From the NCBI GenBank assembly GCA_029260615.1, contig JAJDCX010000034.1:62001-126000 (forward strand): DNA of 64,000 bases. The letters are read 5' to 3'. Source of the stretch: Phycisphaeraceae bacterium. GTDB lineage: Bacteria > Planctomycetota > Phycisphaerae > Phycisphaerales > Phycisphaeraceae. A program made the translations under genes and the position numbers. How positions within the stretch are numbered: the first letter of the stretch is position 1; every line of letters starts with the position of its first letter. This document shows, in pieces, positions 1-8,332 of this stretch. A model generated the notes under the pieces. The model worked only from the letters and a program-made list of their open reading frames with translations. It ran no database searches and was not told the DNA's origin.

Positions 1-2050
1 CCATGACCAGGACACGGTCGGCCAACGTTTCGACTTCACGCAGCCGGTGTGAAGTGAAGAGTATGGCCTTGCCGGCGTCACGCTGCTTGCACAGAAGTCC
101 AAGGAAGCTGTCTCGTGCGGCGGCGTCGAGGTTGGCGGTCAACTCATCGAGCATCAGGACGGGCGGATCGGCGAGCAATGCCGCGGCAAGAGCGAGGCGT
201 TGCTTCATCCCGCCGGACAGTTCGCCGACACGCTTGGCTGCGTGTTCGGTCAGCCCGACCTCGGCCAGCACCGCGGTCACCCGGTTGCGGTCGACCCGCT
301 TGATCTTCGCAAAGAATCCCAGCAACTCTTTGGCACGCCAGTCGTCGTAAAAAGCAAGCTCCTGCGGCACATACCCCACGCATCGCTTGGCGTGCTTGGG
401 TCGTTTGCGGACGTCGAACCCGTTGATCGTGACGGTGCCTTTGCAACGGATCAGTCCCAACATGCAGCGCATCGCGGTGGTCTTGCCGGCACCGTTTGGC
501 CCCCACAACCCGACCGCTTCACCCGGCCGAAGGTCCAGGTCGAAATCCTTGACCGCGGTCAGTCGGCCAAACCGTTTGGTGATGCACCCGGCTGACAAAA
601 TTGGCTTGGTGGCTTGCTCGGGTTGATCGTTGCGGGGGCGTGGTTTCATGGGGATCGGACCTGCGGCGGCGCTTGGGCGGGCCAGTGTACCGGTGATGCC
701 GCACATCAATAGTCCGCTGGCGGACAATAGCAACACGAGCGAGGCGGTGGTGGTTGGCCATGCGGGCGGTTCGTTGCCGGAGCTAAGGGTAACAGAGGCC
801 GGGTGCATCAACGGGGCCTGGTCGGTGATCTTCACCGGCGGGCGGAAGGTCGGGACGGCCTTGGCGGCGAGTTCGACCGCCTGTTGGACGGGGCTGAACA
901 GGAACAGCCGGAGCTTGGGCTCGCGGTCCATCAGGTTTTCGAAGAGGCTCTGGGCCTTGTAGCTGATGTCGCCGATGCCGTCGCTGTCCAGGTCGAAGCC
1001 GTTGTAATCGCTCCAGAAATTGCCCCGTCCATCGACGGTGAACTTATTATTCTTGAGTTGGCCGGAGCCCAGGACGGCGACCTGTTCGACATTTTCGATG
1101 AGGTTGTTTTCGGTGAAGATGTTTCGCTCGATCGAGGGCATGAACGCCAGGCCGATATCGTTGTACGCCACCACGTTTCGGGTGAAGTGTTGAACCATGT
1201 CGATCGATGCGGGGGAGTTGTCGAAGTAGAGGCCGATGCGGTTACCTGCGAACAGGTTGTTCTGGGCTTCGACGCCATCGACTTCCTTGAGCCCCACGCC
1301 GTAGCCGCTTGGGCCGTGGTTGCGGATGAATCGGTTGTCTTTGAGTACCAGGCGTCGGCTGTACATAAGAAATGCGCCGACTGAGTTGTCTTCGAGGTGG
1401 TTGCCGATCAGCACGGTGTCGTCGCAGTACATGAAATGCAGGCCGTACCGTCCGTGTGTGACGGTGTTGTTGCGGATCATGGTGTTGTTGGAGAACCAGA
1501 TGACCACGTCCCGGCTGTTGTCGACGGTGTTATTTTCGACGACGGAGTTGGGGGAGTACCACAGCCGGATGCCGTCACCGCGGCGAGCTACAGGCAGGTC
1601 TTTGCCACCGATACGGTTGTTGCGGATGACGCTGTCGTGTGCCTTTTTTAGGTAGATGCCGAAGAGGACGTCCTCCAAGACGCTGTCTTCGATGGTCACC
1701 CGAGGTGCGAGGACGGTGATCCCTGCGTTTTCGCGGTCCAGGCTCTTGCCCGTGCCACGGATGGTGAACCCGCGCAGGGTTACGTCGGGGGCGTGGATCT
1801 GGACGACGTCGCCCTTGCCGTCACCCTGGATGATCGTGCCGGGCTCGGCGATGAGTTGGACGGACTGGTTGATAAGCAAAGGCCCGGGATAGGTCCCCGC
1901 GGGCACACATATGGTGTCGCCGGATTTTGCGGCATCGACGACCCGTTGCAAATTAAACGAACCGGCATCAACCGGCGAGGCGCACAAGTCCACTACGCCG
2001 ACGACGGCTAGGAGCCAGCCCCATACCCAGATATCCTGTCGATACTTCAT
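1..2050 (-). CDS. nosDF: NosD-NosF fusion protein (copper-site maturation, partial)
   Basis: One uninterrupted frame starts at the ATG at 2050 and runs off the left edge (at least 683 codons). Residues 1-30 form a signal peptide. Residues about 35-380 are a right-handed beta-helix with repeated N-N-x-I/V turns, as in NosD, the periplasmic protein that helps assemble the copper site of N2O reductase. A hydrophobic segment lies at about 433-452. After Met468 comes a complete ABC ATPase of NosF type: Walker A GPNGAGKTT, signature LSGGM and Walker B VLMLDE. NosD and NosF are normally separate proteins; here I read the codons across the junction and found no stop. The topology (periplasmic helix, one membrane pass, cytoplasmic ATPase) makes sense. 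NosF could also be made separately from ATG 649, but no good ribosome site precedes it. It lies downstream of nosZ. Confidence 0.9.
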   Translation of the reverse strand, partial: MKYRQDIWVWGWLLAVVGVVDLCASPVDAGSFNLQRVVDAAKSGDTICVPAGTYPGPLLINQSVQLIAEPGTIIQGDGKGDVVQIHAPDVTLRGFTIRGTGKSLDRENAGITVLAPRVTIEDSVLEDVLFGIYLKKAHDSVIRNNRIGGKDLPVARRGDGIRLWYSPNSVVENNTVDNSRDVVIWFSNNTMIRNNTVTHGRYGLHFMYCDDTVLIGNHLEDNSVGAFLMYSRRLVLKDNRFIRNHGPSGYGVGLKEVDGVEAQNNLFAGNRIGLYFDNSPASIDMVQHFTRNVVAYNDIGLAFMPSIERNIFTENNLIENVEQVAVLGSGQLKNNKFTVDGRGNFWSDYNGFDLDSDGIGDISYKAQSLFENLMDREPKLRLFLFSPVQQAVELAAKAVPTFRPPVKITDQAPLMHPASVTLSSGNEPPAWPTTTASLVLLLSASGLLMCGITGTLARPSAAAGPIPMKPRPRNDQPEQATKPILSAGCITKRFGRLTAVKDFDLDLRPGEAVGLWGPNGAGKTTAMRCMLGLIRCKGTVTINGFDVRKRPKHAKRCVGYVPQELAFYDDWRAKELLGFFAKIKRVDRNRVTAVLAEVGLTEHAAKRVGELSGGMKQRLALAAALLADPPVLMLDELTANLDAAARDSFLGLLCKQRDAGKAILFTSHRLREVETLADRVLVM

Positions 2051-2131
2051 CTGTATACCCCGCCCGGGGTCAAAAATTAAAGACCGGTCACCGTCTTTAC
2101 TTAGGCAAACACGGTGGCCGGATCCATCATG

Positions 2132-2830
2132 CTAATCCGTCGCTTCAGGCTTCTTCTGTGGGTTATCGCCCGAGCCACTTTGAGCCTGCGTATCTAACAA
2201 GGGTTTGTACGCCGCACGGTGACGCCACAGCGCGACGAGGATCACCAACGAAGCCACGGCCGCTAAAATCAACCCGGATTGGGCCGACGCGATCGTCTCG
2301 AACTGCCCGACCTTTCCCGTCCCCAGCACAGGCGGGGTGAAGGGCTTGATCGAGCTTGATAGCGGCGCGGTCGGGTCCAGGTTGTTGCCGAAGTACGAAA
2401 GCCACAGGTGTAGATCGACCAGGAACCCGACCGGGAACAGGACCGCCGGTATGGATAGCAGCGCCGCCCATTTGCTGTGGATGAACACCGCGCCGAGTAC
2501 CAGCAGCGACAACGCGGTGATCATCATCACCGCCGTGGCCTTCTCGAATTGCGCCGCCTCGTTGAGCGGCCGCATTCCGATGTAATGGTTGAGTGAATCG
2601 ATCTCCGCAACGTCGCCGGCGAGGCGGTTAACGTACCCCGTCACATGCAAGCCCCCAGGGTACTGCGGCGCGTTGAGTTGCATGTGCCAGAACGGGAGGA
2701 AAATTGATACGAGGAGCATCACCGCAGCCAGTACCAGCAGTGCCGTAGGCAGCAGGTACCGACCGCGATGAGCGGCCCACTCGTCGGGGTGGATTCTAGG
2801 GCCAACGATTTTATTGAGTGCTTGATTCAT
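2132..2830 (-). CDS. nosB: NosB-like membrane protein of the clade II nos cluster
   Basis: About 232 residues with a transmembrane segment near the N terminus (about 30-50), two or three in the middle and one near 190-210, ending in a polar tail. The motif APQYPGGL, followed by LNHYIGM, sits in the loop after the first membrane segment. I recall such motifs from membrane proteins next to clade II nosZ genes, where nosB occupies this position. The function of NosB is not settled; a role in maturation or electron supply is inferred from position. The gene begins ten bases beyond the nosZ stop and is followed by nosDF, so it is part of that operon. I chose ATG 2830; a TTG at 2839, adjoining the nosZ stop, is an alternative. 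Confidence 0.65.
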   Translation of the reverse strand: MNQALNKIVGPRIHPDEWAAHRGRYLLPTALLVLAAVMLLVSIFLPFWHMQLNAPQYPGGLHVTGYVNRLAGDVAEIDSLNHYIGMRPLNEAAQFEKATAVMMITALSLLVLGAVFIHSKWAALLSIPAVLFPVGFLVDLHLWLSYFGNNLDPTAPLSSSIKPFTPPVLGTGKVGQFETIASAQSGLILAAVASLVILVALWRHRAAYKPLLDTQAQSGSGDNPQKKPEATD

Positions 2831-2839
2831 AAGGGGCAA

Positions 2840-4870
2840 TCACTCAGTTACGGCAGCGGCGACTTCGGTCGGCTTGACCCGCAGGTAGCCGGTCATCTCC
2901 AGGTGCAACGCCGAGCAGAACTCCGAGCAGTAGAACGTGAACGTCCCGGGCAGGTCGGCGTCGAACTCGATCGTCAGGTGCTCACCCGCTTCCAGGCTGA
3001 GGTTGATGTCGTAACCGGGGATAGCGAACCCGTGGGTCGCGTCCAGGGCACGCTCGACGTTGGTGAGGTGCCATGTAACGTGGTCGCCTTGGTTGACCTC
3101 GACGTGCTCGGGGTTGAAGTGGCTTCGGACGACCGACATATAAACATCGACGTTTTTGCCGTTGCGTTCGATCCGTTCTTCGCCGGGCTTGACCGCGTCG
3201 GGGGATACCGACTGGGTGTGCGGATCCCAGCCGACCTCGGGATAGACCTTCCAGGGCTTGAGCTTGTCGGCCTTGATGATCTGAGCGTAGTGCGGCTCGC
3301 CGATACCCATTGGCATGTCGTACAGAAGTTGCATCTTGTCGCCGGGCTTGTCGATATCCAGGAGCTGGAAGTTCTGCGGCAGCAAGGGCCCGGTCGTGAA
3401 GAATCGGTCAACCGACCACTTGTTCAACGAAACCAGGTACTTGCCGTCGGGGCTGACGGTGTCACCTTCTGCGGCGGCGATGTGGCCGACGTTGTAATGC
3501 ACCGAGGTCTTCGCGGCGACAGACCAGTCAGGCTCGTCGTGCAGGTCGGAGTACGCCCCACCCAGTGTCCAACGGGCGACCTGCGTATCCAGGAACAGTG
3601 AGGTGTAGGCGTAGCCCTTGTTGTCGAACTGGGTATGCAAGGGGCCAAGGCCCACTTCCACCTGCGCCTCTACGACGGCATCAAAGTCCAGGATCGGCAC
3701 GCCGTATTGGTCGTGCGTCCAGTTCTTGTCAGCGATCGCCTGCATCATCTTCTCGAAACTATAGATGGTGACGTGTGGATCGAGTTTGCCGGAGACAACG
3801 ATGTATTCGCCCTTGGGTGCAACGTCGACGCCGTGGGGGCTCTTGGGCTCGGGTGCGAAGAACAGCAGGCCCTCTTCGATGCTGGTCTTAAGCGAGATCA
3901 CGGGGAAGCCCTTGACCTTTGTAAACTTGCCCGCCTCGTAGACCTTGGCGGCCTTGTCGAGGTTGATGATGTGCATGTAGTCGGCGTCGCGCTGGGAGGC
4001 GCCGGCTTCGAATGGTGCGTTGCCGTCTTCGATCCCCCCGGTCGCCAACTCGGTATTGAACGAGTTGCCGAAGACCCAGCCATCACTGACGAGCTTGCCC
4101 GCATCGAAGATGTCTTGCCAGTACGGGGGCAACTCCATCGCGAACGATCGATCGGGATCGATCCGACCTTTCTCGCGGTCAAACTTCCAGAACGTTACCG
4201 ACCCGCGGTAGCTGTCGTTGTATTCGTCGATCGGTGCGTAATCCCAACCCAGCGGCGTGGCGTACTGCCCGCCCTCGATGATCCATTCGGTGTTGGGTGT
4301 GGCCACGGCCCCGCCGTGATCGTTGATCGCGATGGGGTTCTTGACGATTTGCTTGGTCTCGAAGTCGCGTAGGTCGATTACTGCGATCCGGGCGTGTGCC
4401 TTGTCGTTGATGAACAGCCACTCGCCATCGTAGTCGCCGTTGGTTTCGCTGAGGGCCGGATGGTGGGTGTCTCCCCAGAGGTTTTCCCTGCCCTCGATAT
4501 TACCATCCGCGAGGATGTCATTACCGATGCCGTAGCCCCAGCCCTGCCAGGACTCTGGTGTGAACACAGCGATCGACCGCAGCAGCCGCATGGACGGCAT
4601 GCCGATCACAAAGACCTGCCCTGCGTGTCCACCCGAGGCGAACATGATGTAGTCGTCGATCCGCCCGCTGGGTTGATAGGTCAACAACGCAGCGCGGACG
4701 TCGTCGGGGCTGAGTTCACGCTCCGCAGCAATCGCCGCGGCGGTGTCGCCGCCATTTCCACTGGAGTTCGAGGTGGCGGCGGGTGCTTGTTCGCTGTCAC
4801 CGTTACCGCAACCCGGTGTGAGAATAATCATGCCGACCAGTAGTAATGTACCCAGTAGCTTCGTCTTCAT
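2840..4870 (-). CDS. nosZ: Nitrous oxide reductase, clade II, lipoprotein-type signal
   Basis: 676 residues. It reduces N2O to N2 outside the cytoplasmic membrane. The N terminus is a Sec signal peptide ending in a lipobox-like TPGC, not a twin-arginine signal, which is the mark of clade II NosZ. A DTHH motif near residue 140 belongs to the seven-bladed propeller that holds the CuZ cluster. The C-terminal cupredoxin domain carries the CuA ligands in CSEFCSALHLEM: Cys648, Cys652, His656 and Met659. Length and motifs are complete, so the enzyme should be functional. It is the first structural gene of the cluster, 170 bp downstream of the Rrf2 regulator, and nosB-like and nosDF follow in the same direction. 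A/T-rich sequence and an inverted repeat precede the start. Confidence 0.96.
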   Translation of the reverse strand: MKTKLLGTLLLVGMIILTPGCGNGDSEQAPAATSNSSGNGGDTAAAIAAERELSPDDVRAALLTYQPSGRIDDYIMFASGGHAGQVFVIGMPSMRLLRSIAVFTPESWQGWGYGIGNDILADGNIEGRENLWGDTHHPALSETNGDYDGEWLFINDKAHARIAVIDLRDFETKQIVKNPIAINDHGGAVATPNTEWIIEGGQYATPLGWDYAPIDEYNDSYRGSVTFWKFDREKGRIDPDRSFAMELPPYWQDIFDAGKLVSDGWVFGNSFNTELATGGIEDGNAPFEAGASQRDADYMHIINLDKAAKVYEAGKFTKVKGFPVISLKTSIEEGLLFFAPEPKSPHGVDVAPKGEYIVVSGKLDPHVTIYSFEKMMQAIADKNWTHDQYGVPILDFDAVVEAQVEVGLGPLHTQFDNKGYAYTSLFLDTQVARWTLGGAYSDLHDEPDWSVAAKTSVHYNVGHIAAAEGDTVSPDGKYLVSLNKWSVDRFFTTGPLLPQNFQLLDIDKPGDKMQLLYDMPMGIGEPHYAQIIKADKLKPWKVYPEVGWDPHTQSVSPDAVKPGEERIERNGKNVDVYMSVVRSHFNPEHVEVNQGDHVTWHLTNVERALDATHGFAIPGYDINLSLEAGEHLTIEFDADLPGTFTFYCSEFCSALHLEMTGYLRVKPTEVAAAVTE

Positions 4871-4940
4871 TGTTCTTGCCTTTTCTAAACGGGTTACGTT
4901 GTGTGAAAAATATTCGAGTTGATATGAGAAAGGGTTGCCC

Positions 4941-4957
4941 AGCCGACCTTGTCGGCT
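4941..4957. promoter_or_regulatory. Perfect inverted repeat upstream of nosZ
   Basis: AGCCGAC and GTCGGCT form a 7-bp stem with a 3-base loop in the 170-bp gap between the rrf2 stop and nosZ. On the minus strand it is followed eight bases later by a short T-rich stretch. It could be a weak terminator or attenuator after rrf2, or a protein-binding site for nosZ control. No FNR-type site (TTGAT-N4-ATCAA) was found in this gap. Confidence 0.4.
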
Positions 4958-5040
4958 ACGTTGCCATTAATAGGTCCATCCCTTGCGGCGTATTCTTAAA
5001 GCCGAGTGGGGTTGATGTGACGGCCATCGATTGGGTTTCA

Positions 5041-5502
5041 TCATGTTCCACCCCCGAGTTTACAAGAAAGATCACGGTCGGGTTTTCCGTTGGAGTTATC
5101 GCACAGCGATTCTACTACGAGGTCGGCGATCTTGGTATTGCCGAAGGCTTCCTCGATCAGGCCGATTGCTTCGTCCAGGCGTTGATGCAGCGGGCACAAG
5201 CGATTGCTGTGAGAATTCCTTCCCAACGGGCAACTGTGTATCCGCTCGATGGGTTCAACGGTATTGACCACTTCCAGGATGGTCAGGTCGCTGTGCTTCT
5301 TTGTCAGCGAGTACCCCCCACCGAGTCCGCGTTTCGCTTCAACCAGGCCGGCCTTCCCAAGGGAATGCATCACCTTGGCCAGGTACGCGGCGGGCACATG
5401 GGTCGCTTTGGCGATCTGCTGAACCGTCTGGGGTTGATCGGGGTGTGACGCGAGCCACACAACTGAGCGGAGCGTGTATTCGGTGGTTTGAGATAAAACC
5501 AA
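5041..5502 (-). CDS. Rrf2-family regulator, NsrR-like with altered Cys triad
   Basis: 153 residues with the N-terminal winged helix of Rrf2 regulators (MVLSQTTEYTLRSVVWLA) and the family GLGGGYSL wing at 60-66. In NsrR/IscR-type members three cysteines bind an iron-sulfur cluster with C-X5-C-X5-C spacing. Here Cys91 and Cys103 keep that spacing, but Ser97 occupies the middle position; Glu8 could be an additional ligand, as acidic residue 8 is in relatives. It lies directly upstream of nosZ in the same direction and is the obvious candidate for controlling the cluster in response to NO or redox state. The first codon is TTG 5502, in the register expected for the conserved N terminus; an ATG at 5516 is out of frame. 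Confidence 0.85.
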   Translation of the reverse strand: MVLSQTTEYTLRSVVWLASHPDQPQTVQQIAKATHVPAAYLAKVMHSLGKAGLVEAKRGLGGGYSLTKKHSDLTILEVVNTVEPIERIHSCPLGRNSHSNRLCPLHQRLDEAIGLIEEAFGNTKIADLVVESLCDNSNGKPDRDLSCKLGGGT

Positions 5503-5755
5503 GGCGGCCGTCCCATTAAATAGACGATATTAACATCCTGATGTCCACATTACTGAGGAGGCGCAGCGGTGTCAAGATAATCGTATCCGATTTGTGGGGT
5601 GGCCCCAAAGACGGGATCAAGACCTTTGGAGTTCAGATTGAGCAGATTCATATCAGTGCTGGGGGGGAAGTGATGCCGAAATGGAGGGCTAAACAGCACC
5701 TGGATTGGGGAGTTAATGAGCGGTTGTGGGTGGTGATGGTCTTGCGCAATCCGTG

Positions 5756-6604
5756 TTACCTGAGGCATGGGCATGACGCGTTGTCTCTGCGGCGAAGTGT
5801 GGCCATACAGGCAATCGCAAATAGGGCAGCCGTCGCGGGTTCTGGGGCCAGGGGCGCTGGGGTCGGCGATGTGCCGGCGTTCCAGTTGCCCAATATCCAG
5901 TTGAGGTCTTCGATGCCGACGAAGCGGTCTCCGGAGACGTCACCTGTGGGTGAGTTGGGGAAGGAGGCGGAAGCGTTCCAGTTGCCCAATACGGTGTTGA
6001 GGTCTTCGATGCCGACGAAGCCGTCGAGGTTGAGGTCGCCTTGGAACGCGGTGACGGTGAAGGGGATGTTCTGTTTGGTGAAGGGCTGGGGCGCTGATGC
6101 GGGGTCGGACAGAGCGGTGTTTGGGCCTAGGTCGAAGTTGCCTTGTCCCAGCGGTGCGTCTGTGTTGATGGTGAAGCGGTAGAACTGAAGGTCGCCTGCT
6201 TTGTTTGAAACCTGGTCCGCTTGGTTGACGAGCCTGCCGGTGACAGTATTTGGGGGCGAGAAGGTTTCGAAGATCATGGGGCTACCCTCGAAGAAATCGC
6301 GGGCCGGGTCGGGTTTACCGAAAGCGGTGCCGAATCCACCTGGGATGAGTGTGGCGTATGGCGGGAGGAAGAAGTCGTGTTGTGCTCCCCAGGTCAACTC
6401 GCCGTTGAGGCCGGTGTTGTCTGCGAAGACCCAAGCGGTGTAGACGGTGGTGCCGTCGGCGACAAGGACATTGGGCTGGGCATAGGTGCCGATGATGGCG
6501 TCGGCATTTGCTTGTGTTGCGACGGCGCAGATCACAGCGATCGCGGCGGTAGCCGGCGTGTAAAATAAGATGGCATAGCAGTCATTGAAATGGAAACGTC
6601 TCAT
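5756..6604 (-). CDS. Secreted protein with dockerin-type repeats and PEP-CTERM-like tail
   Basis: 282 residues. A signal peptide is followed by an unassigned beta-rich region (about 40-190). Two dockerin-type calcium-binding repeats follow (GDLNLDGFVGIEDLN and GDVSGDRFVGIEDLN, about 190-245), each ending in LGNWN. The C terminus has a PEP motif, a hydrophobic stretch and an Arg-rich end, the layout of PEP-CTERM proteins sorted by exosortase. Such combinations are common in Phycisphaerae. The protein is probably exported and processed at the cell surface; its substrate or partner cannot be read from the sequence. It stands alone, about 250 bp upstream of rrf2 and in the same direction. Confidence 0.8.
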   Translation of the reverse strand: MRRFHFNDCYAILFYTPATAAIAVICAVATQANADAIIGTYAQPNVLVADGTTVYTAWVFADNTGLNGELTWGAQHDFFLPPYATLIPGGFGTAFGKPDPARDFFEGSPMIFETFSPPNTVTGRLVNQADQVSNKAGDLQFYRFTINTDAPLGQGNFDLGPNTALSDPASAPQPFTKQNIPFTVTAFQGDLNLDGFVGIEDLNTVLGNWNASASFPNSPTGDVSGDRFVGIEDLNWILGNWNAGTSPTPAPLAPEPATAALFAIACMATLRRRDNASCPCLR

Positions 6605-6970
6605 GTCTTTCTTCCTCCGAGAGGTCGCACATTATCAATCGGTGAGCCCACGCCTATTTTTATGCCGTGGACTTCATCCCCACCTACGACAAAGAGCCAC
6701 CCCGTATTATGAAGAGAGTGGCTGGCTTTGGCAAGGAAAATCTGATCTGGGTCTTGGAGGTAAATAGGCAGGGTTATGGGTAGCTAGTTGCGGCCTTGGG
6801 AGGCATGGCGGATGGTTATTAGGGGTTGTCCCGGGGGTTGTCCCGTTGGTCGGGAGGCGATCTGTAGGATACGTCTTTTGCCCCCCCCACTCACTGACGG
6901 AGTTTAGGGAGATACTTGGGACATCTCACAGATGTGCGGGTGGTGTGCATTTACGGGTTGGCGGGGGGAG
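6605..6970. other. Intergenic stretch without a recognisable gene
   Basis: No convincing coding frame. It holds the upstream region of the dockerin gene and a short tandem copy of GTTGTCCCG near 6826-6845 followed by a related GTTGGTCGGG. No promoter can be named with confidence. Confidence 0.5.
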
Positions 6971-7011
6971 AAAAAAAACACGCTCCTCGGGTCGTTGACC
7001 CGGGGGGCGTG
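6971..7011 (-). terminator. Strong intrinsic terminator for leftward transcription
   Basis: On the minus strand, CACGC and GGGTC arms pair with GACCC and GCGTG (6979-7011) and are followed directly by eight T residues (the A-run at 6971-6978). No leftward protein gene ends nearby: the closest is mraZ, whose stop is 570 bp upstream. The terminator therefore ends a long mraZ 3' transcript or an unrecognised RNA between 7011 and 7583. Confidence 0.8.
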
Positions 7012-7427
7012 ATAGGAGGAGGGGATGCAGTGTTTGAGTCGGGTGGGACCAACTCCAGGCGGGGTCTTGCGGGCCCGCCATGTTTTCCATCCACCATCCA
7101 TACGTCGGGGCACACGAGGTGGTTCGGGCCAAGCGAAAAAAAAATCGGTAGGCCCTGGGCCTGCATTGTCCCGGCGGTGTCAGCCGGCCTTGTCCAGGAA
7201 GGTTGCGGGTGTGGGGCCCGCCAAGTCGGCTGACGTTTTAAAAAACAGCGAAGGCGTCCGTCTTCGTGGCCGGCGTTCCGTCAGGTCTGGTGCGCGGTAG
7301 CGTAGCAACCGATCACTGATGCGTCTGACATCCCAGTAGACCGCGTTGATCCATCCTTGAATCTTGCGGGCCGGTAGCCGGTCATTTTGGACGGACTGAA
7401 TCCGTTCATTAACCTTCACTGGTGCTG

Positions 7428-7537
7428 GGGCAAATCTAAAGTTTCGTTTTGAGAGATTTGCCGCTGCTTGTTGCCCGTGGGTTGTGTCGATCAGCCTTGA
7501 TCGACGACCACCTTTGGGCGGTGGTTCTTTTTATTTT
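7428..7537 (+). ncRNA. Candidate small structured RNA with intrinsic terminator
   Basis: Three hairpins follow each other on the plus strand: GGCAAATCT/AGATTTGCC (7429-7437 with 7454-7462, perfect 9 bp), GTCGATCA/TGATCGAC (7486-7493 with 7498-7505, perfect 8 bp), and ACCACC/GGTGGT (7507-7512 with 7520-7525). A T-rich tract to 7537 follows the last one. No plus-strand protein gene precedes the terminator, so a short RNA of roughly 110 nt is the simplest reading. A weak promoter (TTGGAC at 7397) may precede it. It matches no RNA family that I recognise. Confidence 0.45.
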
Positions 7538-7583
7538 GGAGCCCCTGTCGTTGATGAGAGTTGTCGGATCCTTCCGTTACGTT

Positions 7584-8054
7584 TTATCGTCGTCTCATGG
7601 CCTGCCTTGGGTTCATCAGGATGTCAGGCTGATCCCTCAACTTGCATTCCAGATGCTCATACCAAGCTTTTCTGTCGCGTACTTCCAGGTGGTCTTTGAC
7701 ACCGATCAGGACCACTTCTGAACCCAGTCCCGAGCGCTCCAGGAGATTGCTTGGGAGCGTGACCCGTCCTTGCTTATCGAACTCGACCGCCTTGGACAGG
7801 GAGTAGAACACGCGCTCGTATTCGAGCAGTTCCTTGGAATCCATCTCGGAGTGATCCAACTCGTGTGCCCGCTGTTCATAGCCTTCTTCCGTGTACAGGC
7901 AAAGCGTCCAGTCCTCGGCAAGCGTCAGATAAAGGAACACCGCTTGGTCGTCACCCGTGCCAGACGAACGTTTGATCCGTGTTCGGACTTCGGCCGGGAT
8001 GGCCAATCGGTTCTTGGTGTCGATCGTGTGGTCATAGGTGCCAGTAAATACCAA
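7584..8054 (-). CDS. mraZ: MraZ, transcriptional regulator of the division/cell-wall cluster
   Basis: 156 residues with the two MraZ/AbrB-like half-domains. The first begins at FTGTYDHTIDTKNRLAIP, the second at VEFDKQGRVTLP. MraZ is a ring-forming DNA-binding protein that usually heads and represses the dcw (division and cell wall) operon. Here it stands alone: no rsmH, ftsL or mur gene follows, and murE-murF-mraY lie about 25 kb away. The start is TTG 8054, which places the conserved N terminus correctly. Its target promoter cannot be deduced here. Confidence 0.93.
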   Translation of the reverse strand: MVFTGTYDHTIDTKNRLAIPAEVRTRIKRSSGTGDDQAVFLYLTLAEDWTLCLYTEEGYEQRAHELDHSEMDSKELLEYERVFYSLSKAVEFDKQGRVTLPSNLLERSGLGSEVVLIGVKDHLEVRDRKAWYEHLECKLRDQPDILMNPRQAMRRR

Positions 8055-8332
8055 AGTGGGACTCGCTCAAGGACGAAAGGGATCATACCCCACATGGCCC
8101 CTATCCTCAACACTAAAGCCCACTTGGCCTCACTTTTTCTTTAATAATTCTTCTTACCCCTGATTCTCGGCCGTCAGACGGGTTGGTTGGCAGAGTCCGC
8201 ATGGTGTGAAGACGAGATAGCGACAGGATACCCACCGTTTATAAATCTGTGTGGGTCTAATCGAGATTTTTGTGAATTGATTTTTCGATCAACCGACATG
8301 ACATGCAAGCGGGTTGGTTAATCGTTGTTGCG

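Noticed and set aside
7180-7419. Leftward 79-residue frame (MKVNERIQ...)
   Set aside because: GTG start without a ribosome site, biased composition in the second half, and overlap with structured sequence; kept only as an alternative for the terminator at 6971.
7020-7420. RNase P RNA, tmRNA or SRP RNA between the two terminators
   Set aside because: None of the conserved cores of these RNAs could be found on either strand.
8277-8292. TTGAT-N6-ATCAA, resembling an FNR/CRP-family site
   Set aside because: The spacer is six bases instead of four and the site lies downstream of the kinase gene; probably a chance hairpin.
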